Assembly (NCBI RefSeq): GCF_900090265.1
Contig: NZ_LT607752.1
Location: 2,542,001-2,606,000 of the forward strand
Reading direction: 5' to 3'
DNA length: 64,000 bases
Origin: Micromonospora rifamycinica
GTDB lineage: Bacteria; Actinomycetota; Actinomycetes; Mycobacteriales; Micromonosporaceae
Shown here: one piece after another, positions 36,851-44,539 of the stretch
Layout: every line of letters starts with the position of its first letter
How positions within the stretch are numbered: the first letter of the stretch is position 1
Notes under the pieces: generated by a model
The model's database searches: none
Told to the model about the DNA's origin: nothing
Seen by the model: only the letters and a program-made list of their open reading frames with translations
Program-made: the position numbers and the translations under genes

Positions 36851-39406
36851 TCAGAGCCGGCGCGGGCCGGTGTCCGGGCGGTCGTCCGCCGTGCCGACCC
36901 CCACCGAGGCGTGCAGCACCGCGATGCCGTCCGGCCGGGCCAGCACCGGGTTGAGGGTGAGCGACCGCACCCGGGGCTGCTCGTCGGCGAGCCGGCCCAC
37001 CCGCAGCAGCAGCTCGGCCAGGGCCGCCCGGTCGACCTCGGCGGCACCCCGGTGCCCGCGCAGCAGCGGCGCGGCGCGCGGCTCGTCGACCAGCTCGGCG
37101 GCGTCCCGGTCGGTCAGCGGCACCGCCCGCCAGGCCCGGTCACCGAGCAGCTCGGTGGCGACGCCACCCAGCCCGAAGCCGACCACCGGCCCGAACGCCG
37201 GGTCCTCGCGCAGCTCCACCACACAGGCCACCCCCGGCGGCACCATCGGCTGCACCAGGACGTCCGCGCCGAAGGCCGCCGTCAGCTCCGCGTACGCCCG
37301 GCGCAGCGCGACCGGGTCGGCCAGGTCGAGGCGGACGGCGCCCAGGTCGAGGCGGTGCCGCAGGCCGGGCGCGGCGGCCTTCAACGCCACCGGCCAGCCC
37401 CATCGCGCGGCGGCGGTGAGCGCCTCGTCGAGGGTGCCGGCCGGCGTCGACCCGACCACCTCGACGCCGTACGCGGCGAGCAGCGCGACCGGGTCGGCGG
37501 CGTCACCGCGCAGCGCCGCCTGCCCGGCGGACCGGTCCGTGCCGGGCAGCTCGGGCAGCGTGCCCGGATCCCGGCGCAGCCACTGCGCGTACCGGCTGAC
37601 CCGGCCCAGTGCCCGGACCGCCTCCTCCACGCTCGGGTACGCGGGCAGCCCGGCCGGCACCCGGCCGGCGAGGAAGGTCGCCACCGTCGGCTTGCCCCCG
37701 GCCAGGACCGCCGGCAGGGCGGCGGTGAAGTCCGCCTCCTCCACGGTGAGCTGCCCCGGCAGCGGCGGGGCGAAGACCGCCACCAGCGCGTCCACCCGGT
37801 CGTCGGCGGCGGCGCCGGCCAGTGCGGCGGTGAACTCGGCGGCACCGGCGTGCGGGCCGACGTCGCGGGGGTAGCCGGCGGCGACGGTGAGGCCCTGCCC
37901 GGCGCAGGCGGTGGCGGCCAGCCCGGTCAGCGCCGAGGAGTTGCCGACCACCCCGACCCGGGTGCCGGCCGGCAGCGGCTGGTCGGCCAGCAGCACCCCG
38001 ACGTCGAGCAGCTCGGCGACGGTGTCCACCCGGATCACCCCGGACTGGGCGAACAGCGCGCTGACGGCGGCCTCGTCGAGCGCCCTGCCGGCACCGGGGC
38101 CGGTCGGGCGGGCCAGCGGGGCCAGCGCCACCACCGGTTTGTCCCGGCCGATCCGGCGGGCCAGCCGGGCGAACTTGCGCGGATTGCCGAAGGTCTCCAG
38201 GTAGAGCAGGATCACGTCGGTGCCGGGGTCGTCCTGCCAGTACTGGAGCAGGTCGTTGCCGGAGACGTCGGCCCGGTTGCCGGCCGACACGAAACTGGAC
38301 AGGCCCAGCCCCCGGCGCTGCGCCTCGGCCAGCAGGGCCACCCCGAACGAGCCGGACTGGCTGAAGAAGCCCACCCGCCCGGGGGCCGGCAGCACCGGGG
38401 CCAGGGTGGCGTTGAGGCGTACCCGCCCGTCGGTGTTCGCCACCCCCAGGCAGTTCGGGCCGACCACCCGCATGCCGGCGGCGTGTGCCGCCCGGACCAG
38501 GGTCCGCTGGGCTGCCGCGCCCGCCGGCCCGGCTTCGGCGAAACCGGCGGAGACGACCACCAGGCCGTGTACGCCGGCGGCGGCGGCGTCGGCAACCACC
38601 CTCGGCGTCGCTTCCGGGGGCACCGCGACGACCGCCAGGTCGACGTCCACCCCCGCGTCGGCCGCCGACGGGTACGCGGGCAGCCCCGCCACCGTGCGTG
38701 CGCCCGGGTGCACCGGCACGATCGCCCCCCGGTAACCACCGTCGCGCAGGTGCCCGAGCAGCGCCGCGCCGACCCCCTGACCGGTGGCGCTGGCCCCGTA
38801 GACGGCCACCCCGCGCGGGGCGAGCAGCCGGGCGATGGACCGCGCCTCGGTGCGGTGCTCCCGGCCGCGCTGCACCGCCAGGGTGGCCTCGGTCGGGGCG
38901 ATCGGGAAGGTCAGGTGCACCACCCCGTCGGCGAACTGCCGTTGCACCTGGTAACCGAAGTCGGCGAAGACCCGCAGCATCGCGCCGTTGGTGGGCAGCA
39001 CCTCGGCGACGAAGTGCCCGATGCCGGCCCGGCGGGCCGCGTCGGCCAGGTGTTCCAGCAGCACCGGGCCGATCCCCCGGCCCTGGTGGGCATCCTCCAC
39101 CACGAACGCCACCTCGGCTTCGGGGGCCGCCGGCCCCAGCCGCTCGTACCGGCCGACGGCGATGATCCGGTCGCCGGCCAGCACCACGAACGCCTCCCGG
39201 TCCCGGTGGTCGACGGTGACGAACCGGTGCAGGTCCCGCTCCGGAATGCGTGGGTAGGGCGAGAAGTAGCGCAGGTAGCGGGTGCGTTCCGAGAAGCGTC
39301 CGTGCATGGCGACGATCTCCGGGGCGTCCTGCGGCCGGATCGGCCGCAGGCCGACGGTGCTGCCGTCGCTGAGCAGCACGTCCACCGGTTGGTCGACAGT
39401 GGTCAC
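36851..39406 (-). CDS. GNAT acetyltransferase fused to ADP-forming acyl-CoA synthetase (PatA-like)
   Basis: 851 residues. An N-terminal GNAT domain (about 15-175; 'EVAFVVEDAHQGRGIGPVLLEHL' contains the acetyl-CoA loop) precedes a CoA-binding/ligase-like module (about 195-610; 'GVAVYGASATGQGVG', 'GPNCLGVAN', 'FSQSGSFGVALL') and a C-terminal ATP-grasp part ('WPVALKAAAPGLRHR'). The GNAT-first order matches the protein lysine acetyltransferase of Streptomyces lividans, which silences acyl-CoA synthetases, whereas Salmonella Pat has GNAT last. The GTG at 39406 has a ggggagggg site and lies 23 nt after the acuC stop, so acetylase and deacetylase are probably co-expressed. Confidence 0.87.
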   Translation of the reverse strand: MTTVDQPVDVLLSDGSTVGLRPIRPQDAPEIVAMHGRFSERTRYLRYFSPYPRIPERDLHRFVTVDHRDREAFVVLAGDRIIAVGRYERLGPAAPEAEVAFVVEDAHQGRGIGPVLLEHLADAARRAGIGHFVAEVLPTNGAMLRVFADFGYQVQRQFADGVVHLTFPIAPTEATLAVQRGREHRTEARSIARLLAPRGVAVYGASATGQGVGAALLGHLRDGGYRGAIVPVHPGARTVAGLPAYPSAADAGVDVDLAVVAVPPEATPRVVADAAAAGVHGLVVVSAGFAEAGPAGAAAQRTLVRAAHAAGMRVVGPNCLGVANTDGRVRLNATLAPVLPAPGRVGFFSQSGSFGVALLAEAQRRGLGLSSFVSAGNRADVSGNDLLQYWQDDPGTDVILLYLETFGNPRKFARLARRIGRDKPVVALAPLARPTGPGAGRALDEAAVSALFAQSGVIRVDTVAELLDVGVLLADQPLPAGTRVGVVGNSSALTGLAATACAGQGLTVAAGYPRDVGPHAGAAEFTAALAGAAADDRVDALVAVFAPPLPGQLTVEEADFTAALPAVLAGGKPTVATFLAGRVPAGLPAYPSVEEAVRALGRVSRYAQWLRRDPGTLPELPGTDRSAGQAALRGDAADPVALLAAYGVEVVGSTPAGTLDEALTAAARWGWPVALKAAAPGLRHRLDLGAVRLDLADPVALRRAYAELTAAFGADVLVQPMVPPGVACVVELREDPAFGPVVGFGLGGVATELLGDRAWRAVPLTDRDAAELVDEPRAAPLLRGHRGAAEVDRAALAELLLRVGRLADEQPRVRSLTLNPVLARPDGIAVLHASVGVGTADDRPDTGPRRL

Positions 39407-39429
39407 CGGCCCCTCCCCAGGTCCCCCGC

Positions 39430-40611
39430 TCAGTCGCGCGGGTCGTACGGGTCCAGCCCGAGCAGCGGGAACACCGCCTTGCGGGTGGCCGCCACCGCCC
39501 GGTCCACCGAGTTCGGCTCCCCGGTCGGCTGCCACGGCTGGTGTTCCGGGTCGACGTCGTCGGTCATCCGCAGCGGGACGTCCCGGCCGGGCCGTCGCTG
39601 GGCGGCCAGGGCACGCCAGCCGGGCGGGGTGAGGGTGGCCGGGTCGAGCGGGTCGCCGGTGGCCACCGCCAGCAGGTGGGTCCAGGCCCGGGGCACCACC
39701 TCCACCAGGGCGTACCCGCCGCCGCCGGTGGCCACCCAGCGGCCGTCGCACAGCTCGTCGGCGAGCGCCCGCAACGCCAGGTAGGTGGCCCGTTGCCCAT
39801 CCACCGACAGGTGCAGGTCGGCCAGCGGGTCCATCCGGTGCCCGTCGGCGCCGCACTGGGTGAGCAGGATCTGCGGCCGGAACGCGCGCAGCACCGACGG
39901 CACGATCGCGTGGAAGGCCCGCTGCCAGCCGGCGTCGTCGGTGCCCGGGGGCAGCGGCACGTTGACGGCGCTGCCCTGCGCCCCCGGGCCGCCGGTCTCG
40001 TCGGGGAACCCGGTGCCGGGGAAGAGCGCCAGCGGGGTCTCGTGCAGGCTCACCGTGAGCACCCGGGGGTCGTGGTAGAAGACCTCCTGCACGCCGTCGC
40101 CGTGGTGCACGTCCACGTCGACGTAGGCGACCCGCTCCGCGCCCAGGTCCAGCAGCCGGGCGATGGCCACCGCCGGGTCGTTGTAGACGCAGAACCCGGC
40201 GGCCCGGTCGGGCATGGCGTGGTGCAGCCCACCGGCCACGTTGACCGCCCGCCGGGCCTCGCCCCGCCAGACCGCCTCGGCGGCGGTCACGCTCGCCCCG
40301 GCGATCAGCGCGCTCGACTCGTGCATCCCGTCGAAGACCGGATTGTCCGAGGTGCCCAGTCCGTAGCCGGCGAAGAGCGGGTCGCGGGGCGCGGCCCGTA
40401 CCGCCGCCAGGTAGTCGGGCAGGTGCACCCGGGTGAGCGTCGCGTCGTCGGCCGGCTCGGGCCGCACCAGCCGGACCCCGGGGCGGTCCAGGACGCCCAG
40501 CTCCCGGGCCAGCGCCACGGTCAGCTCGACGCGGACCGGGTCGAGCGGGTGCTCCCCCATGTCGTAGTCCAGCAGGGACTCGTCCCACACCACCAGCGTG
40601 TCGTCCGACAT
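39430..40611 (-). CDS. acuC: AcuC-type zinc-dependent protein deacetylase
   Basis: 393 residues of the histone deacetylase superfamily. Active-site features are 'GGLHHAMPDRAAGFCVYND' (tandem His), 'VAYVDVDVHHGDGVQEVFY' (zinc-binding Asp and His), 'SLHE', and 'GADGHRMDPLADLHLS' (second zinc Asp), with the catalytic-pocket 'GGGGY' near residue 300. AcuC removes acetyl groups from acetyl-CoA synthetase lysine, restoring activity, and would oppose the PatA-like enzyme encoded just downstream. The ATG at 40611 has no ribosome-binding site and a GACGAT box 6 nt upstream. Confidence 0.93.
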   Translation of the reverse strand: MSDDTLVVWDESLLDYDMGEHPLDPVRVELTVALARELGVLDRPGVRLVRPEPADDATLTRVHLPDYLAAVRAAPRDPLFAGYGLGTSDNPVFDGMHESSALIAGASVTAAEAVWRGEARRAVNVAGGLHHAMPDRAAGFCVYNDPAVAIARLLDLGAERVAYVDVDVHHGDGVQEVFYHDPRVLTVSLHETPLALFPGTGFPDETGGPGAQGSAVNVPLPPGTDDAGWQRAFHAIVPSVLRAFRPQILLTQCGADGHRMDPLADLHLSVDGQRATYLALRALADELCDGRWVATGGGGYALVEVVPRAWTHLLAVATGDPLDPATLTPPGWRALAAQRRPGRDVPLRMTDDVDPEHQPWQPTGEPNSVDRAVAATRKAVFPLLGLDPYDPRD

Positions 40612-40659
40612 GCGGTCATCGTCGCACGTGGGTCACCGGTCGCCCACCACACGCGCTGG

Positions 40660-41517
40660 TCAACCGGCTGGTGTCGGGCCGGTGGCCACCGGCCGGGACG
40701 GGTCGGCGACCCACCCGCTCCACGATCCGACATAGAGCGCGGCGTCCGTCCGACCGGCCAGGTGCAGGGCCAGCACCGTCTGCGCGGCGGTCACCCCCGA
40801 GCCGCAGTACGCCCCCACCGGCCGGTCGGCGCGCACCCCGGCGGCGGCGAACCGGTCCCGCAGGGCGGCGGCGGTCGGGAAGCGGCCCTCGGTGACGTAC
40901 TGCGTGGCGGGCAGGTTGACCGCGCCCGGCACGTGCCCGGCGACCGGGTCGACCGGCTCGGCCTCACCCCGGTAGCGGGGTGCGGCCCGGACGTCCAGCA
41001 GTGTCCCGTCGTCGGTCGCCGCGAGCCGGGCCGCGCCCGCGGCGTCCAGCACCGGCAGCGCACCCGGTCGGACGGTCACGTCGCCCGGCGGCGGGGCGGG
41101 CACCTCGACGGTGCCGGGCAGCCCGGCGGCGAGCCAGCCCGGCCAGCCGCCGGCCAGCACCCGCACCGGCCGGTGCCCGGCCCAGCGCAGCGTCCACCAG
41201 GCGCGGGCGGCGGCCATCCCGTCGCCGCCGTCGTACACCACCACCGGGTGGCCGGCGCGGACGCCCGCGGCGCGCAGCGCGGCCTGGAGGGTGCCCGGGT
41301 CGGGCAGCGGGTGCCGACCCGCCGCGCCGGGCGGACCGCACAGCTCGGTGTCCAGGTCGACGAAGACCGCGCCGGGCAGGTGACCTGCGGCGTAGTCCGC
41401 CCGCCCGGGTGGCCCGGCCAGCCGCCAGCGGATGTCCAGCAGGGTCGGCGGGTCGGGCTGGGCCAGCTCGGCGGCGAGCCGGTCCGGCTCGATCAGCGGG
41501 TCGTCGGTACCGGACAT
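40660..41517 (-). CDS. Two-domain rhodanese (thiosulfate/mercaptopyruvate sulfurtransferase)
   Basis: 285 residues with two rhodanese domains. The N-terminal one is inactive-type ('PTLLDIRWRLAGPPGRADY', no loop Cys) and the C-terminal one has the active loop 'AYCGSGVTAAQTVLAL', whose Cys carries the persulfide. The CGSGVT loop is shared by sulfurtransferases acting on 3-mercaptopyruvate or thiosulfate. It lies 48 nt before acuC in the same direction and is divergent from the ideR-like gene. Confidence 0.92.
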   Translation of the reverse strand: MSGTDDPLIEPDRLAAELAQPDPPTLLDIRWRLAGPPGRADYAAGHLPGAVFVDLDTELCGPPGAAGRHPLPDPGTLQAALRAAGVRAGHPVVVYDGGDGMAAARAWWTLRWAGHRPVRVLAGGWPGWLAAGLPGTVEVPAPPPGDVTVRPGALPVLDAAGAARLAATDDGTLLDVRAAPRYRGEAEPVDPVAGHVPGAVNLPATQYVTEGRFPTAAALRDRFAAAGVRADRPVGAYCGSGVTAAQTVLALHLAGRTDAALYVGSWSGWVADPSRPVATGPTPAG

Positions 41518-41586
41518 GACGCCCAGTCAACACCATCGGGGCGCTGAGCCCGCGATTCGCCGCGGGTCGACCTTCGTACGTCGAGG

Positions 41587-41592
41587 TAGCAT
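41587..41592 (+). promoter_or_regulatory. -10 candidate TAGCAT for the leader ORF/ideR transcript
   Basis: TAGCAT lies 22 nt before the leader GTG at 41615, placing the start site just ahead of the gggagg ribosome-binding site. No classical DtxR box is recognised nearby. Confidence 0.4.
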
Positions 41593-41614
41593 CGACCACC
41601 GGGAGGCCGCTGAC

Positions 41615-41680
41615 GTGAAGCACGACCTGGTCGACACGACTGAGTGCCAGGGTACCTCCACGAACGGGAGGCATCGATGA
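41615..41680 (+). CDS. 21-residue leader ORF duplicating the start of ideR
   Basis: A gggagg site (41601-41606) precedes a GTG and nine further codons encoding VKHDLVDTTE, the same ten positions (M/V start) as the ideR-like protein. It then runs CQGTSTNGRHR to a TGA that overlaps the true ATG at 41677 (ATGA). Against the second copy at 41677-41706 there are four base differences, one in the start codon and three at synonymous third positions. Translational coupling or attenuation is plausible; not demonstrated. Confidence 0.55.
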   Translation: MKHDLVDTTECQGTSTNGRHR

Positions 41681-42363
41681 AGCACGATCTGGTTGACACG
41701 ACCGAGATGTACCTGCGCACCATCCTCGAACTGGAGGAGGAGGGGGTGCCGCCGCTGCGGGCCCGGATCGCCGAGCGGTTGCGGCAGAGCGGGCCGACCG
41801 TCAGCCAGACCGTGGCGCGGATGGAACGTGACGGGCTGCTCACCGTCGAGGGCGACCGGCACCTGGCACTCACCGAAGCGGGCCGGGGCAGCGCGGTGTC
41901 CGTGATGCGCAAGCACCGGCTCGCCGAACTGCTGCTGGTCAACGTGATCGGGATGCCCTACGAGGAGGCCCACGAGGAGGCCTGCCGGTGGGAGCACGTG
42001 ATGAGCGACGCGGTCGAGAAGCGGGTCTACGACCTGCTCAACCGCCCGACCCGTTCGCCGTACGGCAACCCGATCCCGGGCCTGGAGGAGCTGGGCTCGC
42101 CGGAGGCCGAGACCGCCGACACCACCGAGGCCGAACGGAACCTCGCCTTCCCCGGGCTGGCCGGCCAGGTGGTGGTCCGGCGGATCTGCGAGAGCGTGCA
42201 GACCGACGCCGACGTGCTGCGCCAACTGCACGCCGCCGGGGTCGACCCGGGCGCCACGGTCACCGTCGCCCAGGAACGCGACGGCGTGTTCATCGACCGC
42301 TCGGGCGAACGGGTCCGGCTGCCCCGCGAGGTCGCCTCCCGGGTCTTCGTCGCCGCCCACTGA
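41677..42363 (+). CDS. ideR: DtxR/IdeR-family metal-dependent repressor
   Basis: 228 residues: an N-terminal winged helix (about 1-65, recognition around 'RQSGPTVSQTVARMERDG'), a dimerisation and metal domain (66-140) and a C-terminal SH3-like domain ('ATVTVAQERDGVF'). The DtxR metal ligands are all present, shifted by one: Met11, Cys103, Glu106, His107 for the primary site and His80, Glu84, His99 for the ancillary site, so it should sense Fe(II). The ATG has a gggagg site inside the leader ORF. Position beside sigB matches Rv2711, although a pat/acuC/rhodanese block is inserted between them. Confidence 0.93.
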   Translation: MKHDLVDTTEMYLRTILELEEEGVPPLRARIAERLRQSGPTVSQTVARMERDGLLTVEGDRHLALTEAGRGSAVSVMRKHRLAELLLVNVIGMPYEEAHEEACRWEHVMSDAVEKRVYDLLNRPTRSPYGNPIPGLEELGSPEAETADTTEAERNLAFPGLAGQVVVRRICESVQTDADVLRQLHAAGVDPGATVTVAQERDGVFIDRSGERVRLPREVASRVFVAAH

Positions 42364-42424
42364 CGGCCCCACACGCCGGTCCGGGGCGGGTGCCCGGGCC
42401 GGGGCAGCGGCCCCGAACCGGTGG

Positions 42425-42976
42425 TCACAGCGGCCGGGTGTCGAGCTTCCTGGCCAGGTCGACCAGGCGGCCGGCCACCGCACCGGCGGTCGCCCGGTCG
42501 TCGCCCGGCGGGCAGGTCCAGCGGAGCACGGCGAGCCGGTCCTCGGCGGCCAGCCAGCCGACCTCGGCCGTCGGCCCGTGCTTCGCGGCTTTCGGGCCGG
42601 TCCGCCGGTAGCCGGCCTGGCCCAGCTTCGTCACCTTCGTCGCCCCGTCGGGCAGCACGTCGGCGGTGAAGGTGGGCACGTCGATCGAGGTGTCGGTGAC
42701 CGTCAGGGTCAGCTCCGGCCAGCTGGCGTCGGTGGCCCGCACCACACAGGTGCGGGTGTCACCGCGCTCACTGGCGGCGGCCACGTCGAACCGGACCTCG
42801 GTGTGCTCCTCGATCACCGCGAAGTCGAGCAGCCGGCACGCCCCGCCCGACGAGGCGGCCTCCACCTCAACCGCGGCCGGCTCCTCGGCCGGCAGCCGCA
42901 CCGGATCGGCCTCCGCCGCGCCGCAACCCGTGGTCAACAGCACGCCCACCCCGGCCAACCAGATCCGCCCGTGCAC
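42425..42976 (-). CDS. Lipoprotein of unknown function
   Basis: 183 residues. A short signal with hydrophobic core 'WLAGVGVLL' and lipobox 'TTGC' (Cys about residue 19) indicates membrane anchoring outside. The mature part contains 'CRLLDFAVIEEHTEVRFDV' and paired cysteines that could form disulfides; it resembles DUF3558-like actinobacterial lipoproteins in size and layout, but that is a guess. The GTG at 42976 has a ggagg site 7 nt upstream, excluding the longer open frame. Confidence 0.7.
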   Translation of the reverse strand: MHGRIWLAGVGVLLTTGCGAAEADPVRLPAEEPAAVEVEAASSGGACRLLDFAVIEEHTEVRFDVAAASERGDTRTCVVRATDASWPELTLTVTDTSIDVPTFTADVLPDGATKVTKLGQAGYRRTGPKAAKHGPTAEVGWLAAEDRLAVLRWTCPPGDDRATAGAVAGRLVDLARKLDTRPL

Positions 42977-43124
42977 GGGCACACCTCCGCGATCGTCGAC
43001 GGGAAATCCGCCGATGTCCGTCGGAAACCGTACGGGTTGCCGCAGCCGGACGGAAGACCCCCACCGACCCGCCCTCCGCGGTAGAGAGCACGGCACGACC
43101 ACGGTGACACGGGGTGGCCGGGAT

Positions 43125-43367
43125 CTAGTCGTCAACGTACGGGCAGTGCCGGCAGCCGCGCCCGCAGCAGGTGCCGCGCCGGGCCAGGAAACCGGCGGTG
43201 AGGACGAACAGCCCGGTGGCCGGGTCGGGATAGCCGGCCTCCCCGGCGGCGAGCGCGGCGGCGTGGACGGCCAGGATCCGCGCCCGGTCGGGGCGCTCCG
43301 GCGACAGCCGGGACGGATGCGGCTCGGTCAGCGGCCGGTCCGCCAACGGACGTCGTTCCTCCCTCAT
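43125..43367 (-). CDS. DUF5522 small cysteine-rich protein
   Basis: 80 residues. The C-terminal 'RRGTCCGRGCRHCPYVDD' with four cysteines is the DUF5522 signature and may bind metal; 'HAAALAAGEAGYPDPATGLFVLTAGFL' (in part) precedes it. Function unknown. Complete, ATG start at 43367. Confidence 0.88.
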   Translation of the reverse strand: MREERRPLADRPLTEPHPSRLSPERPDRARILAVHAAALAAGEAGYPDPATGLFVLTAGFLARRGTCCGRGCRHCPYVDD

Positions 43368-43444
43368 CGCGGGGAGTCTACGGACCTGTCGTCCTGACCA
43401 GCACCCCTGCGCAGGTCAGCCGCAGCCCGGGCAGGGTGGATCCC

Positions 43445-43504
43445 GGCGCGGGCGGGTCAGCCGTGGCGCGGGCGGGTCAGCCGTGGCGCGGGCGGGGTCG
43501 GTCG
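43445..43504. repeat. Three 20-bp tandem repeats over the DUF2332 stop codon
   Basis: Units begin GGCGCGGGCGGGTCAGCCGT at 43445, 43465 and 43485; the stop (43477-43479) lies inside the second unit. Confidence 0.85.
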
Positions 43505-44433
43505 AACCAGTGGGCCGCCTGGCCGTGCGAGCGGACCCAGGCCAGCGGCGTCCCGTCCAGGGCGAGCACGTTGTGCAGCGCCCCGTCGGGCGGGGGCGGC
43601 ACGCCGTCCCAGTCGAGCACGTCGGCCGCCTCGGCGGACACCCAGTGACCGGGCAGGGTGCCGATCATCTCCCGGAAGGCGGCCCGGCGCGGCGGCGGCA
43701 CCTGGTAGAGCACGGAGGTGTGCAGGACCACCAGCGTCGCGCCGGCCGGTGCCCGCGCGGCCAACGCCGGGAGGTCGTCCACCAGGTCGCCACGGACCAG
43801 CTCCGGCGGGTCGGCGGCGGCCACCGCGGCCGCCGACCGCAGCCGGTCCCGGCGGTGGGCGTGCTCCGGCCAGATCAGCGCGTCGAGCCAGGCCACGTCG
43901 GCCGGGTCGGTGACGTCGAGCGGGTTCAGGTCCAGCCCGGCCCGCCACACCACCTGCGGGCGGACGGTCGGTGGGTCGGTGCCGGTCAGCGCACAGTCGA
44001 GGACCGGCTCGCCCGGGCCGAGCAGGTGGTCGCCGTAGCGGTAGGCGTACCGGTCGGGATAGAGGCAGAGGCCGGCGGACGCGCCGACCTCCAGCAGCGC
44101 CAGCGGCTGCGGCAGCGCGGCCAGCACCGGCAGCACCGCCGCACACCGCCCGGCCTCGTTGGTCTGCACCGCCCGGGTGAGCATCGCGGCCCGTACGGTG
44201 GCCCAGTGCGCCACGGTGTGGGTGCGGAACGCGGCCGGATCGTCGACCGGGCCACCGAGCCAGCGGACCACGCCGAACAGCAGCTGCGGCTGCCGCCTGG
44301 CCGGGGGCAGGTCGTCCAGCAGCGCCAGCAACCCGTCGTCCCGGGCGACCGCGTGGGCCAGCCGCTCGTAGGTCGGGGAGACGCCGTGCGCCTCCCGGGT
44401 GGCGAACTCGACGTACCGGTCGGCGGTGGTCAT
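43477..44433 (-). CDS. DUF2332 protein
   Basis: 318 residues. Typical DUF2332 segments are 'ERLAHAVARDDGLLALLDDLPPARRQPQLLFGVVRWLGG' (in part), 'TNEAGRCAAVLP', 'LLEVGASAGLCLYPDRYAYRYG' and 'VVWRAGLDLNPLDV'. The 'LLEVGASAGL' stretch looks like a Rossmann SAM-binding motif, suggesting a methyltransferase-related fold, but no activity is established. Its ATG is preceded by CAGCAT at 6 nt. Confidence 0.88.
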   Translation of the reverse strand: MTTADRYVEFATREAHGVSPTYERLAHAVARDDGLLALLDDLPPARRQPQLLFGVVRWLGGPVDDPAAFRTHTVAHWATVRAAMLTRAVQTNEAGRCAAVLPVLAALPQPLALLEVGASAGLCLYPDRYAYRYGDHLLGPGEPVLDCALTGTDPPTVRPQVVWRAGLDLNPLDVTDPADVAWLDALIWPEHAHRRDRLRSAAAVAAADPPELVRGDLVDDLPALAARAPAGATLVVLHTSVLYQVPPPRRAAFREMIGTLPGHWVSAEAADVLDWDGVPPPPDGALHNVLALDGTPLAWVRSHGQAAHWFDRPRPRHG

Positions 44434-44439
44434 GCCCCC

Positions 44440-44445
44440 ATGCTG
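44440..44445 (-). promoter_or_regulatory. CAGCAT -10-like box, leaderless start of DUF2332 gene
   Basis: CAGCAT-GGGGGC-ATG, in a 21-bp context almost identical to that before the HhH-GPD gene (30863). Confidence 0.35.
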
Positions 44446-44491
44446 CCCGCCGGTTCCGCGCCGCGCAGCCCCGTGGGGCGGGCCGGGCAGG

Positions 44492-44529
44492 CGCGAGGGC
44501 CGGCACCCACCGGGGTGCCGGCCCTCGCG
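44492..44529 (-). terminator. Intrinsic terminator of nrdJ
   Basis: Stem of 17 bp (CGCGAGGGCCGGCACCC) around a 4-nt loop, 10 bp beyond the nrdJ stop at 44540. Confidence 0.87.
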
Positions 44530-44539
44530 TGCGGGTACG

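Noticed and set aside
44492-44529. Cobalamin riboswitch near nrdJ
   Set aside because: The hairpin is downstream of the nrdJ stop, and I could not recognise a B12-box or riboswitch fold upstream of nrdR-nrdJ.
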